From Haemophilus parainfluenzae (GTDB lineage: Bacteria > Pseudomonadota > Gammaproteobacteria > Enterobacterales > Pasteurellaceae), in NCBI RefSeq assembly GCF_036288925.1, contig NZ_CP127167.1, positions 186,001 to 250,000 of the forward strand: a DNA stretch of 64,000 bases. Direction: 5' to 3'. Position numbers and translations under genes: made by a program. The notes under the pieces are model-generated. The model was not told where the DNA came from. It did no database searches and saw only the letters and a list, made by a program, of their open reading frames with translations. Below, in pieces: positions 37,289-47,459 of the stretch; position 1 is the stretch's first letter, and every line of letters begins with the position of its first letter.

Positions 37289-38266
37289 TTGACCAAAACA
37301 CTCAAATTAAATACCGCACTTTTCTTCGCGTTACTGTTGATTAGCGGATTTGCAGTTTATCATCAGCTCGGTGATTTCGCGCATCTCAAAAATGCGGATG
37401 GCGTACTCACCGATATGCGTTCAATGGTGCTGTGGGATATTCGTTTTCCGCGCATTGGTTTAGCTTTATTGACAGGCGCTAGCCTAGCAATAGCGGGCAA
37501 TGCGATGCAAGGTATTTTCCAAAACCCATTAGCGAGTCCAGGCTTACTCGGCAGTAGCGCTGGGGCAACAGCCGCTAGTGTATTTATCCTCTATTATTTT
37601 GCCGTGCCATTTTCACTGCTCTTAGCTGGAGGAGTAATTGGGGCGCTTTTAAGCTTTTTCATCGTGTATTTAATCGCCAAAAACTACGGCACTACGATGA
37701 TGATTCTAAGCGGGCTAGCGGTCAATATGTTACTTGGTTCAGCAATTGCATTACTGCTATCCAACGCAGAAAGCCCATGGGCATTAGCTGAACTTTATCG
37801 TTGGCTACAAGGCTCGTTGATGTGGGCGAAATTAGATACCCTGCTTATTTCACTCCCGATTGTTCTGGCAGGGGTTTTCTGCTTATACCACACTCGTCGA
37901 TACTTAGATTTACTCACCTTTGGTGAAGAAACTGCGAGCACCATGGGCGTAGATCCGAAACGTAGCTTTTTCATCAGCACCTTTGGTGTGGCCTTATTAG
38001 TCGGTGCAACCATTCCACAAACCGGTACCATCGGTTTTATCGGCTTAATCGCGCCACACTTCGCCCGTATTTTACTGAAAGCACGTCCATCGCAACTTTA
38101 CCTTACGAGTGCGTTAATCGGGGCATTATTGCTGTTACTGGCCGATTTAGCCATTTTATATATCCCGCTGTTCTCACATATTTACATCGGCACATTGACT
38201 GCACTTATCGGTGCACCTTGCTTGATTTGGATGTTATTAACGCAACAGAGAAAAATCTATGATTAG
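37289..38266 (+). CDS. FecCD/BtuC-type ABC permease
   Basis: The 325-residue multi-pass protein fits the FecCD family: VLWDIRFPRIGLALLTGASLAIAGNAMQGIFQNPLASPGLLGSSAGA (residues 46-93), LILSGLAVNMLLGSAIALL-like segment, LLTFGEETASTMGVDP, VGATIPQTGTIGFIGLIAPHFARILLKARPSQLYLTSALIGALLLLLAD and a final IGTLTALIGAPCLIWMLL. The start is TTG 37289 behind AGGAA; an in-frame stop six bases upstream excludes a longer protein. The ATPase gene overlaps its end by eight bases. Confidence 0.88.
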   Translation: MTKTLKLNTALFFALLLISGFAVYHQLGDFAHLKNADGVLTDMRSMVLWDIRFPRIGLALLTGASLAIAGNAMQGIFQNPLASPGLLGSSAGATAASVFILYYFAVPFSLLLAGGVIGALLSFFIVYLIAKNYGTTMMILSGLAVNMLLGSAIALLLSNAESPWALAELYRWLQGSLMWAKLDTLLISLPIVLAGVFCLYHTRRYLDLLTFGEETASTMGVDPKRSFFISTFGVALLVGATIPQTGTIGFIGLIAPHFARILLKARPSQLYLTSALIGALLLLLADLAILYIPLFSHIYIGTLTALIGAPCLIWMLLTQQRKIYD

Positions 38267-38990
38267 AATTGAAAAACTCACCCAATCTTATTGCTTAAAT
38301 GATATCTACTGTACGCTTCCATCAGGTAAATTGATTGGCATTATGGGTGCCAATGGGGCGGGAAAATCCACCTTATTGAAAACCATTGCGGGTATCCTGC
38401 CCCTCAAACAAGGGGAGGTTTGGTTTGATGATCAGCCATTAAGTAAGATGAACGCAACCGAAAAAAGCCAACACATTGCTTACCTTGCACAAAATACGCA
38501 AATTCATTGGGATTTATCCGTTTATGATGTGATTGCATTAGGTTTAGCTGCGACCTTACCAAAAGAAAAAGAGCGGTCAAAAATTCAAGCGTTTTCAGAA
38601 AAGTTTGCGGTAGCTCATTTGCTCGACAAACCTTTCCAACAACTTTCTGGAGGCGAAAAAGCGCGTGTACAACTCGCTCGTTGCTGTATTAAGGAATCAC
38701 CTGTTTTATTAGTCGATGAGCCGATTGCACCGCTCGACCCTTATTATCAAATTGATATGATGGAACAGCTTCAATCACTCACACCGGAACATACGTGTGT
38801 CGTCGCAATTCATCACCTTTCGTTGGCTTATCAATTTTGTGATGAAATTGTTCTATTAGATAAAGGAAAATTGTTAGCTGTAGGTGAGACGCAAGCCGTG
38901 TTAAATGCGGAGAATTTAGCGAAAGCCTTTCATATTCGAGCTGAAATTGATCCAATGAAAAAGACTATCTCAAAAATTGAAAAGCAATAA
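38259..38990 (+). CDS. BtuD/FecE-type ABC ATPase
   Basis: The 243-residue ATPase has Walker A GANGAGKST, a Q-loop IAYLAQNTQIHWDLSVYDVI, signature LSGGEKARVQLARC, Walker B VLLVDEPIAPLDPYYQ and the H-loop AIHHLSLAY. It overlaps the permease gene and completes the importer. Haemophilus also uses a BtuCD-like fold for molybdate (MolBC), so the substrate should not be assumed. Confidence 0.88.
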   Translation: MIRIEKLTQSYCLNDIYCTLPSGKLIGIMGANGAGKSTLLKTIAGILPLKQGEVWFDDQPLSKMNATEKSQHIAYLAQNTQIHWDLSVYDVIALGLAATLPKEKERSKIQAFSEKFAVAHLLDKPFQQLSGGEKARVQLARCCIKESPVLLVDEPIAPLDPYYQIDMMEQLQSLTPEHTCVVAIHHLSLAYQFCDEIVLLDKGKLLAVGETQAVLNAENLAKAFHIRAEIDPMKKTISKIEKQ

Positions 38991-38995
38991 AAATA

Positions 38996-39028
38996 AAAGC
39001 ACTTAGCGATTCACTAAGTGCTTTTTTA
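38996..39028. terminator. Bidirectional terminator between importer and ndk
   Basis: Eleven-bp perfect stem AAAGCACTTAG / CTAAGTGCTTT (38996-39006 with 39014-39024) plus T-run, serving the plus-strand importer and the minus-strand ndk. Confidence 0.85.
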
Positions 39029-39038
39029 TAGAAATGAA

Positions 39039-39458
39039 TTATGGTTGGATTTCTGAATCTACGAAGAAATAAGCAATTTCTCGTTTTGCGCTTTCAACAC
39101 TATCAGAACCATGGACAGAGTTTTCACGCTGACTTAACGCGAAGTCTTTGCGGATAGTGCCTTCTGCCGCCTCAGCTGGATTCGTTGCACCAATCAAAGT
39201 GCGGTAATCTTTCACGGCATTTCCTTTTTCCAACACAGAAACCACCATCGGTCCAGAGATCATATACTCCACCAACGGCTCAAAAAACGGTTTACCTTGA
39301 TGTTCTGCATAGAAACCTTCCGCTTGATCCTTGGTTAATTGCACCATTTTAAGGGCAACAACACGGAATCCTTGTGATTCAAAACGCCCTAAAATAGCAC
39401 CAATTAAATTACGCTTTACTGCATCTGGTTTGATAATTGAAAAAGTACGTTCTGTCAT
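39039..39458 (-). CDS. ndk: Nucleoside diphosphate kinase
   Basis: Transfers phosphate between nucleoside di- and triphosphates through a phosphohistidine. The 139 residues include [16 protein letters not shown], the active-site [10 protein letters not shown] (His about 117) and [18 protein letters not shown]. It follows pepB by ten bases on the same strand, the H. influenzae order. Confidence 0.97.
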   Translation of the reverse strand: MTERTFSIIKPDAVKRNLIGAILGRFESQGFRVVALKMVQLTKDQAEGFYAEHQGKPFFEPLVEYMISGPMVVSVLEKGNAVKDYRTLIGATNPAEAAEGTIRKDFALSQRENSVHGSDSVESAKREIAYFFVDSEIQP

Positions 39459-39468
39459 AAAATCCTAC

Positions 39469-40770
39469 TTAACTTGCTTTCGTTACTAATAAATTTGCTA
39501 AAGTTTTCACACCGATTCCGGTTGCACCAACCGCCCATAAATCACTACCTGATTTACGATAAGTGGCCGAACAATCAATATGCAACCAACGTTGTTGATA
39601 GTTCTTCACAAAATACGATAAAAATGCCGTTGCAGTACTTGCACCAGCGACAACTGGCGCTGTGCCTGTATTTGCAATATCTGCAAAAGAAGACGTGATT
39701 TGGCTACGATGGAACGCTTCAAAAGGCAAACGCCAGAACGGTTCATTTTCTTCTTTCGCCGCTTGGAATAAGCTATTTACCAACGCATCATCCATAGAAA
39801 GCACACTGTGGTAATCATTACCGACCGCCACTTTCGCCGCACCGGTTAAGGTTGCACAATCGACAATAAATTGTGGGTTTTGACTATCGGCTTCAATTAA
39901 GCCATCCGCCAATACCAAACGGCCTTCCGCATCAGTATTTAAAATTTCCGCGGTTACACCATTTTTATATGTGATGATATCGCCCAATTTAAATGCATTA
40001 TCACTCACCAAGTTTTCCGCACAGCATAGATAGAGTTTTACACGTTGATTCAAACCGTGCGCAATCGCAAATCCTAATGCTCCCGTTAATAACGCAGCGC
40101 CGCCCATATCGGTACGCATGGTACTCATGCCATCACTTGGTTTGATGCTGTAACCGCCACTATCAAAAGTAATACCTTTACCGACCAAACATGCTAATAC
40201 TGGCGCATTTGGATCATTAGTCGGGTTAAAATCTAATTGCAGCATGGCTGGCGGATTAATAGACCCGCGACCCACAGTAAAGATCCCGTGGTAACCTTGC
40301 TCTTTTAACGCTTCACCAGAAATGATTTTAAAACTGACCGCACTTTTATCGGCATAACTTTCGGCTTGTTTAGAAATAAATTCAGCCGCACGTTCTGCTA
40401 ATTTAACCGGGGTAAGGGTTTGTGCCGGTTCATTAATAATGCCACGCACAAAATCACCACATTCAATACGAGCCAATAATTCATCTTGTGGCTCATCCTC
40501 TAAATGAGGAAACTCAATCGAATAATCTTGCTTCGCCGTGTAAAAACCTTGATAAAATGCCCAGCAATTTTCTAATTCCCATGCATCCCCTACAAGCTCA
40601 ACATCTTTAATACCTTGCCCACGTAATTTACGTGCCGCTTTTTGCACTAAAACAAGGTTCGATTTTTCATCATCTTTAAGATGAATAACGGCTTGATCTT
40701 GATTAAAACTTAAAATAGCATCTTTGCCCCAACTCTCCGAAGCGGGAGCCGTTGATAATGTAATTTGCAT
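39469..40770 (-). CDS. pepB: Peptidase B, M17 leucyl-aminopeptidase family
   Basis: Metal-dependent aminopeptidase. The 433 residues show the M17 core: [31 protein letters not shown] with the metal/catalytic Lys and Asp, [11 protein letters not shown] preceded by the signature NTDAEGRL, and the N-terminal GFYTAKQDY. It lies only 38 bases downstream of the last polysaccharide gene on the same strand with no terminator visible, so readthrough from the O-antigen operon is possible. Confidence 0.94.
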   Translation of the reverse strand: MQITLSTAPASESWGKDAILSFNQDQAVIHLKDDEKSNLVLVQKAARKLRGQGIKDVELVGDAWELENCWAFYQGFYTAKQDYSIEFPHLEDEPQDELLARIECGDFVRGIINEPAQTLTPVKLAERAAEFISKQAESYADKSAVSFKIISGEALKEQGYHGIFTVGRGSINPPAMLQLDFNPTNDPNAPVLACLVGKGITFDSGGYSIKPSDGMSTMRTDMGGAALLTGALGFAIAHGLNQRVKLYLCCAENLVSDNAFKLGDIITYKNGVTAEILNTDAEGRLVLADGLIEADSQNPQFIVDCATLTGAAKVAVGNDYHSVLSMDDALVNSLFQAAKEENEPFWRLPFEAFHRSQITSSFADIANTGTAPVVAGASTATAFLSYFVKNYQQRWLHIDCSATYRKSGSDLWAVGATGIGVKTLANLLVTKAS

Positions 40771-40808
40771 GTGGTTGTTCTCCTTTATTTATTGTATAAG
40801 TTACTTTG

Positions 40809-42227
40809 CTAATAAGCTCCGGTCTTCTTCCATACAACTTTAAATGTTTTAAATAGAATCACGATATCATTCCATAATGACCAGTTCTTTGCGTACCAAG
40901 TATCAAAATAGACACGAATATCATAACTTACATTATTTCGTCCGCTCACCTGCCATAAACCTGTCATTCCAGGTTTTGCCATAAGATAATAATCAACGTC
41001 CTCCTGATAATAAGGTAACTCCTCTTTTACTATTGGGCGAGGTCCCACTAAACTCATTTCACCTTTGAGAACATTCCAAAGCTGTGGCAATTCATCTAGA
41101 CTTCTCGCTCTTAGCCATCTTCCAATAGGTGTAATACGAGGATCATCTTTAAGTTTAAAGTCTTTCTCCCATTCTAAACGAGCATTTTCATCCGTTGCTA
41201 AAATTCTTTCTAAAACCTCATCAGAATTATTTACCATTGTTCTAAACTTCAAACATTTGAATTCTTTTTTATTCTGACCAATTCTTGAATGCTCATAAAT
41301 TAGTTTTCCACCATCTTTCTTAATAAGAAAATACAATGGGATACATAATGGAAATAAAAAAATCAAAAGAAAAGAGGCCCCCAATATATCAAAGACTCTT
41401 TTAATAAATCGAGAAGACCGTTTTGCTAAGTTATTATTTACTCGAAACAGTACCATTTCATGGCTAAACAGAAAAGACATATCCGTACCATAAAGCGGAA
41501 TACCTCGAAAATCAGGAATAACTGAGATAGAACGACAGCCTTTTCGAATTAAATAACGCAACCAGAAATCCTGCTTTACTTTATTTTCCTCATCTATAGC
41601 AAGAATAAACTGTGTAAATTCTGGAGATACCAGTTTGATCAGCAACTCAGGATTATGGCGCATAACTGGCACCCCTTCAATGAACTCTGATTTATATTCT
41701 TCAGTATTTATAAACAATTTAATATTAAACCCTAAATATGGCTCATTATTTAATGCATCAAATACTTCTTTCGCATTCTTACCATTGCCAATAATAATGG
41801 TTTCTTTCAAATACCATCCTAATTTGATAAGTAAATTTTTGATTAAAACTCGCCCCAAGGGCACTAAAGTAAAAACAAAAAGCCAAGTTATAGACCAAAA
41901 ATAACGAGAAACATAAAGACGGGAAAAAGCAACTATGGCTAGCTCAATAACAAAAATAATTAATAATGTTCTAAATATCTCTTTTAACTCAAACCAAAAT
42001 GGCTTGCGGTAGGTGTAATGACGCAAACGAATCCAAAACCAAATAACACAGCATCCTCCCATAAGGCTATGAATAAAAATAAAAGATGAAAGCTGCTCTA
42101 TGGGAAAATATTGACCATCCGCCCTACTAAATTTAAGTAAAACAAAGGAGGCTAAAAAAATAGAAATCCAAAAAGAAACAAAATCTACAGAAATTTGAAA
42201 AAACTTAATAAAATTGGCTCTATTCAT
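40809..42227 (-). CDS. WbaP-type undecaprenyl-phosphate sugar-phosphate transferase
   Basis: Initiates the O-unit by moving a sugar-1-phosphate to undecaprenyl phosphate. The 472-residue protein has four or five N-terminal membrane helices, a CoA-binding-like middle domain (ETIIIGNGKNAKEVFDAL) and a C-terminal sugar-transferase domain: KRVFDILGASFLLIFLFPL, EHSRIGQNKKEFKCLKFRTM, RSLDELPQLWNVLKGEMSLVGPRP and KPGMTGLWQVSGRN. Galactose-1-phosphate is the usual substrate of close relatives. Start overlaps the preceding gene's end by four bases. Confidence 0.88.
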   Translation of the reverse strand: MNRANFIKFFQISVDFVSFWISIFLASFVLLKFSRADGQYFPIEQLSSFIFIHSLMGGCCVIWFWIRLRHYTYRKPFWFELKEIFRTLLIIFVIELAIVAFSRLYVSRYFWSITWLFVFTLVPLGRVLIKNLLIKLGWYLKETIIIGNGKNAKEVFDALNNEPYLGFNIKLFINTEEYKSEFIEGVPVMRHNPELLIKLVSPEFTQFILAIDEENKVKQDFWLRYLIRKGCRSISVIPDFRGIPLYGTDMSFLFSHEMVLFRVNNNLAKRSSRFIKRVFDILGASFLLIFLFPLCIPLYFLIKKDGGKLIYEHSRIGQNKKEFKCLKFRTMVNNSDEVLERILATDENARLEWEKDFKLKDDPRITPIGRWLRARSLDELPQLWNVLKGEMSLVGPRPIVKEELPYYQEDVDYYLMAKPGMTGLWQVSGRNNVSYDIRVYFDTWYAKNWSLWNDIVILFKTFKVVWKKTGAY

Positions 42228-43153
42228 GTTACTTTATCCCAATATCCTTTATGCATACTAAAAGCCCTACACCACTTATAAGGTAATCTATAGTAATAAT
42301 AACCTAATTTAAAACCGAGCCACTTAACACATGTAGATAATATAGCTTTAGGAATTAAATACGGTGACTTTATGGATAAAAACTTTAATTCTGATAGTAC
42401 AAACCTTTTTCCCTCAGAAGCAGCACTACCAAATTTTTGTTGAATCCATTTCTGTTCTTGCTGAAATACACCTGTATCAAAATAACGTTGGAATTCTTGT
42501 TTTAGTGCATAGTTATGACTGTGAAACACTGTTGCCTCAGCGCAGTAAGCAACTTTATATCCCGATAAAATCATTTTTGCCGTTAAATACATATCTTCCG
42601 CTAAAATAGTGTTATCTGGAAACCCTCCTAATTTATCAAATACAGATAAGCGGTATGCAGCAAAAGAATTAGACATAAATGCTGTCTTGATACCTAACAC
42701 TGAAATATCAGCTAGAGTTCTCTCGCTAGACTCAGGCGGATAATTAAAATAACGAGCATGAGCTGCTAATGGTGTTGCTTCATGATGTGGCAACTGTCGT
42801 CCACAAACAGCAGCCACTTCAGGATCTACAAAAGGAGCGAGTAAATTTGCTAACGAATCTGGTGAAGCTAAAATTGCATCTTGAGTCATAAATACCACTA
42901 CATCAGCAAAACTTTTGGCAAATTCAACCGCTTGATTACGAGTTCTACCATGGTTAAAGACGGATTGCGGAATAGAATAGACTGAAAATCCTGCTTCTTC
43001 AGCTAATTTTACCGTACTATCAGAAGAAGAAGAATCAATCACAATTACTTTATCAGCTTTCAAGAGTTGAGATTGATAGGCTGTGATCCAATCTTGCCAT
43101 TTATTACCCGCGTTATAAGTTGGTACACATAATACAAATTGAAGAGCGGTCAT
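42224..43153 (-). CDS. Family 2 glycosyltransferase (rhamnosyltransferase-like)
   Basis: The 309-residue cytoplasmic GT-A enzyme starts VLCVPTYNAGNKWQDWITAYQSQ, with the first Asp pair in KVIVIDSSSSDSTVKLAEEAG, VVFMTQDAILASPDSLANLL and FPDNTILAEDMYLTAKMILSGYKVAYC. Sequence character is that of dTDP-rhamnosyltransferases of O-antigen loci, which fits the rfbBADC genes upstream. Acceptor is unknown. The first codons are preceded by an AAGAGCGGT uptake-like variant. Confidence 0.8.
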   Translation of the reverse strand: MTALQFVLCVPTYNAGNKWQDWITAYQSQLLKADKVIVIDSSSSDSTVKLAEEAGFSVYSIPQSVFNHGRTRNQAVEFAKSFADVVVFMTQDAILASPDSLANLLAPFVDPEVAAVCGRQLPHHEATPLAAHARYFNYPPESSERTLADISVLGIKTAFMSNSFAAYRLSVFDKLGGFPDNTILAEDMYLTAKMILSGYKVAYCAEATVFHSHNYALKQEFQRYFDTGVFQQEQKWIQQKFGSAASEGKRFVLSELKFLSIKSPYLIPKAILSTCVKWLGFKLGYYYYRLPYKWCRAFSMHKGYWDKVT

Positions 43154-43162
43154 TTTTCATCC

Positions 43163-44041
43163 TTATTTTACCAAAAGGGATAATAGCCACTGCTTTAATT
43201 TTGGCACACTTCGGTACTCTCTTTTTGAAGAGGGAGGTAAACAATGTGGTTTGCCATATTTTGTAGCAAATTGTTCAAACATTTTAACTTGCCGGATTGC
43301 CTGACGAATATTTTTCCAGTAAGACTTAAATCGAATAAAATAATAAAATAGACGCAATTTATGGTTAAACACCCCCACTTGATTTTGGCAATGTTGACGA
43401 TAATCTAGCAAAGGCTTATCTATAAATTGTGTTTCACCATAATAGCGCGCTAACAGTGCCAACCACCAATCGTGCATATAAAGTTCAGAAAGTTGAGTAT
43501 AAGATAAAGAATCTAGTGCTAGATTACGTAAGGCACGATTGAGCATACAGGCTGCGCCTTGCACACAATTTTTATATAAAATCGAATCATCGCTTAAGCA
43601 TTTCTCACTTAAAGCCTGATAAGCAAAAAAACTTGGGGCGATTTCTTGATTTTGTTCATCAATCAAACGAGCATCACTGAAAGTCAGAGTTGGGACATTA
43701 CTATTTTGTTTTTCAGCCATTTGAGCAAATTCTGTGATCTTGTCCAAGTGCCAAATATCATCTTGATCCGCTAAAAAAGTAAAATCTGCTTCACAATGCT
43801 TTAAGGCAGACAGAAAATTAGTGATTACGCCTTTTTTAGGGCCTTGTACAATTTGATAAGCCGCAAAGTTAGCCTGAGCAAAAATTTGCTGAACAATAGC
43901 AAGGGTTTCATCGCAAGAACCATCATCAGATATAATAATTTTTTGTGGCAGAATAGGCTGCGATAAAATGCTCTTTAGTTGTTCTGATATAAAAGATGCA
44001 CCGTTGAAGGTGCATACAATCACGGAATAATTTAAACTCAT
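43163..44041 (-). CDS. Family 2 glycosyltransferase
   Basis: The 292-residue protein has the GT2 start YSVIVCTFNGASFISEQLKSIL, IIISDDGSCDETLAIV, FTFLADQDDIWHLDKITEFAQ (metal-binding DQDD) and a C-terminal MHDWWLALLARYYGETQFIDKPLLDYRQHCQNQVG. The latter half is typical of rhamnosyl or glucosyl transferases of the RgpB type. It is nine bases from the next glycosyltransferase gene. Confidence 0.82.
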   Translation of the reverse strand: MSLNYSVIVCTFNGASFISEQLKSILSQPILPQKIIISDDGSCDETLAIVQQIFAQANFAAYQIVQGPKKGVITNFLSALKHCEADFTFLADQDDIWHLDKITEFAQMAEKQNSNVPTLTFSDARLIDEQNQEIAPSFFAYQALSEKCLSDDSILYKNCVQGAACMLNRALRNLALDSLSYTQLSELYMHDWWLALLARYYGETQFIDKPLLDYRQHCQNQVGVFNHKLRLFYYFIRFKSYWKNIRQAIRQVKMFEQFATKYGKPHCLPPSSKREYRSVPKLKQWLLSLLVK

Positions 44042-44053
44042 TTTATTATCTAT

Positions 44054-45583
44054 TTAAAAGTTAACAATAATAACATCATTTACTAATGCAATACTTCCTT
44101 TTGATGGCCAATGAGGCATATTCTCAGAGACTTTCGTAGCAATTTGTATTTGTTCACTAGATGGGAGATTATAGCTTGCACCTTGAGCCGCAAAAAAATG
44201 GTTCTTTACAAAAGTTCCATGCTCATTGCCAAAAGTTATTTCAAATAAAGAACGACCTGTAAGAGCTAATTTTTGGCTAGAATAACAACTATTATTACAT
44301 TTAACGCTATGTGAACCAATGAATGCAACGGGATAGGGAGGAAACTCACCATATCCAAGCTCACCTATTTTATTTTGGACGCTATAAACCAAATTAACGT
44401 CTTGCTGATACGTAATAGCCTCAGTATAAAATATTCTATTCACTACATAGCTTTGAGATAATCCAATAACAGACAGAATTAATACTAAAATACCCTTAAG
44501 GTATTTATGCTGTTTTTGAATGTGTTGATAAATATAAAATAGCATAAAACCCAAGGCAAATGGATGAGTCATTATTGTTCGTTCTGTAGTTCTATTACCT
44601 AGAATAATGCCCATCATAAATGGAGAGGCGATTATACAGATCGCAATCAATAAGTTATATATAGATTTTTTTTCATAAAATGTTTTAATTAACAGCAATA
44701 GGAAAAATACTATGGAAACAATTAGAAACCACTTAGTGAAGAATATACTATTCGAATAATATATTTCAATAAGATGATTTAAGAGATTGCTAAGGATAAT
44801 GTGAATATCATCCTTACCCCATCTTAGCTGCTCAGATATATATGGATGAGTGGATATATCAAAATACCATTGAGCTCCTTTATTAAAAATAGTATAAGCT
44901 AAATAAGATGCCACAAATACAAAAATATATCTAATTGTAAAAAATACAGTTTCCTTATTTAATCTATTATCATTTTCTATTTTCATAAAAACGATAAAGA
45001 AAGTTGCTACGATAAATATCGTCACCATAGCGAGATAAATAGAAAATGCAATAAAGCTAAAAATAATTGCAAATAAAAGCGCCATTCTTGATTTACTAAA
45101 AATCCAGTTCTGAGTACACATCAAACTTATAGCAATAAATATAAGAGCTAGAGCAACTTCCATCCCCATTAATAAAAATCCTAGCATTTCAGCAATAATA
45201 GGCGATGAAACAACTGGTATTGTAAAAAAAAGAAGAGAATGATTCTTTTTTACGCCTCCATTTAGTAAATAAGCCCATACCAATGCAGATAAGCCAATAA
45301 ATAAAACCATTAAAAAAGATGCTAATGCATTATTATACCAACCAATACCCATCAGATGTTTAAATAGCACAAGCCCAGTACGTCCTAATTCATGCCAAGC
45401 ACTATATTGAGAATCAGTAATAGAAATAATGGCCTCAGTATCGATTGAGAAACTTAGTGAAAATAGTTTTATCCCATATCCCAATAGCAGAAAGAAAACG
45501 GTAATATTAATAAGAAATAAATTATTTCTTAGAAAATCGATAAATTCATCAAAACTATATTTGCAATTAGACAAGAAATACAT
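44054..45583 (-). CDS. GtrII-like polytopic glucosyltransferase
   Basis: The 509-residue protein has about ten membrane helices and a periplasmic C-terminal domain of about 110 residues. It fits the GtrII family: an early acidic motif SIDTEAIISITDSQYSAWHELGRTGL in the first periplasmic loop, TTERTIMTHPFALGF, DVNLVYSVQNKIGEL with VAFIGSH, and the ending MPHWPSKGSIALVNDVIIVNF. GtrII enzymes take glucose from undecaprenyl-phosphate-glucose and add it to O-antigen in the periplasm. Together with GtrA and GtrB in this locus it would complete a modification set. A Wzy polymerase is the alternative. Confidence 0.65.
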   Translation of the reverse strand: MYFLSNCKYSFDEFIDFLRNNLFLINITVFFLLLGYGIKLFSLSFSIDTEAIISITDSQYSAWHELGRTGLVLFKHLMGIGWYNNALASFLMVLFIGLSALVWAYLLNGGVKKNHSLLFFTIPVVSSPIIAEMLGFLLMGMEVALALIFIAISLMCTQNWIFSKSRMALLFAIIFSFIAFSIYLAMVTIFIVATFFIVFMKIENDNRLNKETVFFTIRYIFVFVASYLAYTIFNKGAQWYFDISTHPYISEQLRWGKDDIHIILSNLLNHLIEIYYSNSIFFTKWFLIVSIVFFLLLLIKTFYEKKSIYNLLIAICIIASPFMMGIILGNRTTERTIMTHPFALGFMLFYIYQHIQKQHKYLKGILVLILSVIGLSQSYVVNRIFYTEAITYQQDVNLVYSVQNKIGELGYGEFPPYPVAFIGSHSVKCNNSCYSSQKLALTGRSLFEITFGNEHGTFVKNHFFAAQGASYNLPSSEQIQIATKVSENMPHWPSKGSIALVNDVIIVNF

Positions 45584-45601
45584 ACAAGGTTCCTATAAAA
45601 A

Positions 45602-46642
45602 TCACATCATTCTTTTGAAAAGAAACTTAGAAAAATTACTCACAACTGGATATATAATAATGGCATAAGAAAAGCTTATAACACAAACAGAAACCCAAAT
45701 ACTCAATTTGAAAGTAGAGTTCTCATTAGGTAGATTAGGTATCTCCTGAAAGAAATACAATAAAACCTGATGATGTATAAGGAATGCTAAAAAAGTATAT
45801 TGGGCCCAGTATGCTGTTTTATCTAATATTTTTGGGGTTAGATATTGACCAATCCCCCTAAAAATACATTCGAGAATCAAAAATAATGAAATTCCTGTTA
45901 AAATCATATGAAAATGATATGGAATATGTGCATGAGTGAAATCTGAAAATATCAAGTAAATTAAAGATAATATAGGCAATATCATTTTGCACATATTATT
46001 TTTAGACAAAAATGTAGTAAAAATTATTCCAAAGAAAAAATCAGGTAGCCTCATTATTGGATTAATCGTCTGAGGAATCTGAAATATTTCTGAATAAATA
46101 TTAAATACACATACAACAATAGCAATTATTATAATAAATGAGATAATTGGTTTCTTAGAAAAAAACATATACAATACCGGAAAGAACAGATAGGTTATCA
46201 GCATATACCCTGTATACCATTCACCAACTAGGTAATAGCTAGGAAATTTATATAAAAAGAAACCATCTAAACCAATAACTGTTAATATGATTTTCCAATA
46301 TTCTCCATCACCAAAAGGTTTATGCAGAATAATTAGAAAGACTAAAGCAACCAATATATAGGTAATCCAAAATGAAGGATAGATTGCTAAAAACCTTTTT
46401 TTAAAGAAACCTCTTATACTAAAATTTTCTCTGCTTGTTAATGCTAATGTTAATCCAGAAATAATAATAAACATTGATATCCAAAGATCACCAAAGCTAA
46501 CATTAAAATAAGTAAGAGAACCAATCAAAGAAGCGCTATTATTTGCATAAAATGCATGAACATTAAGATGAAATAGTATGATTGATATACAAGCTATAAT
46601 CTTAATGGCATCAACATAAAATAGATGTTGTTTCTCTTGCAT
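45602..46642 (-). CDS. Acyltransferase family 3 membrane protein
   Basis: The 346-residue protein has about ten helices and begins HLFYVDAIKIIACISIILFHLNVHA, the acyltransferase-3 pattern with the essential His. It then has the family Arg-rich loop FFKKRFLAIYPSFWITYI and AYWAQYTFLAFLIHHQVLLYFF. Such proteins O-acetylate sugar residues. The coding sequence is very AT-rich compared with the core genes. Its start is one base from the epimerase stop. Confidence 0.82.
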   Translation of the reverse strand: MQEKQHLFYVDAIKIIACISIILFHLNVHAFYANNSASLIGSLTYFNVSFGDLWISMFIIISGLTLALTSRENFSIRGFFKKRFLAIYPSFWITYILVALVFLIILHKPFGDGEYWKIILTVIGLDGFFLYKFPSYYLVGEWYTGYMLITYLFFPVLYMFFSKKPIISFIIIIAIVVCVFNIYSEIFQIPQTINPIMRLPDFFFGIIFTTFLSKNNMCKMILPILSLIYLIFSDFTHAHIPYHFHMILTGISLFLILECIFRGIGQYLTPKILDKTAYWAQYTFLAFLIHHQVLLYFFQEIPNLPNENSTFKLSIWVSVCVISFSYAIIIYPVVSNFSKFLFKRMM

Positions 46643-47455
46643 TTATCTTTTTCCCCAAGTAGCCATAGAATCATAAGTTCTTGCAGGAAAAACATTATAC
46701 TTAGGCTTAATTTTTAAGTTATGCTCAGTAATAAATTCTTCTACTGCTGTTCGCAAACTCTTTGGTTTACCTGAGCAACAGTTAAATACCCCAGATTGCT
46801 TACTTGAAATTCTTTCTTCTATTTGCGCTGAAAGTTCCTCAATATCAATAAAGTCATAAAGCATTTCACCACTGTTCAAAGGGAAAAACTCTTGTCCATC
46901 ATCTTCAGCCTTTAAGATCTTCGTAAAAATAGAATTACTAAAACGATCATCGCCTGTAATATAGTAAAAGCGTAACCACTGTAAATTTAATTCAGGCGTT
47001 ACACTAGCAAAATCAAACATTGCTTGGCGTAAGAAGTTTTTTGCAATTCCATAAGGATTTCGAGGATTACAAGGTGTATTTTCATCAATAGGTCCAACAA
47101 AGTATCCGACCTCATGCATCGTTCCTGCAACAGAGATATTTTTTATACCTAATTCAGCCATCGATGTGAGAAATTCATAATGTTTCATCACGTTAGCTAA
47201 ATGAGATGGGTCTCGATGATTAAACCCAGCCTGCCAAGCCAAATGTAATAAACATTCTGCATCTTTCACTAAATCACATTTCTTATCTTGAGATAAAGCG
47301 AAGATATTCCCATAAAATAAGCTTGCTCCCTCTAAAAAATGATGAGGTGTTTCTCCATCAAAAAGCATTGCTGTGACTTGATGTCCTTTATCTAATAAAC
47401 CTTTTACAACATTTCTACCGATATAACCATTGGCTCCCGTTACAATAATATTCAT
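46643..47455 (-). CDS. NAD-dependent sugar epimerase/reductase
   Basis: The 270-residue SDR protein has the Rossmann start NIIVTGANGYIGRNVVKGLLDKGH and an active-site region with NPYGIAKNFLRQAM (YxxxK). HHFLEGASLFYGNIFAL and LNLQWLRFYYITGDDRFSNSIFTKI resemble nucleotide-sugar reductases. It may make a deoxysugar from the dTDP-4-keto pathway or another nucleotide sugar. The product sugar cannot be predicted. It follows the RgpF-like gene by four bases. Confidence 0.72.
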   Translation of the reverse strand: MNIIVTGANGYIGRNVVKGLLDKGHQVTAMLFDGETPHHFLEGASLFYGNIFALSQDKKCDLVKDAECLLHLAWQAGFNHRDPSHLANVMKHYEFLTSMAELGIKNISVAGTMHEVGYFVGPIDENTPCNPRNPYGIAKNFLRQAMFDFASVTPELNLQWLRFYYITGDDRFSNSIFTKILKAEDDGQEFFPLNSGEMLYDFIDIEELSAQIEERISSKQSGVFNCCSGKPKSLRTAVEEFITEHNLKIKPKYNVFPARTYDSMATWGKR

Positions 47456-47459
47456 TGAA

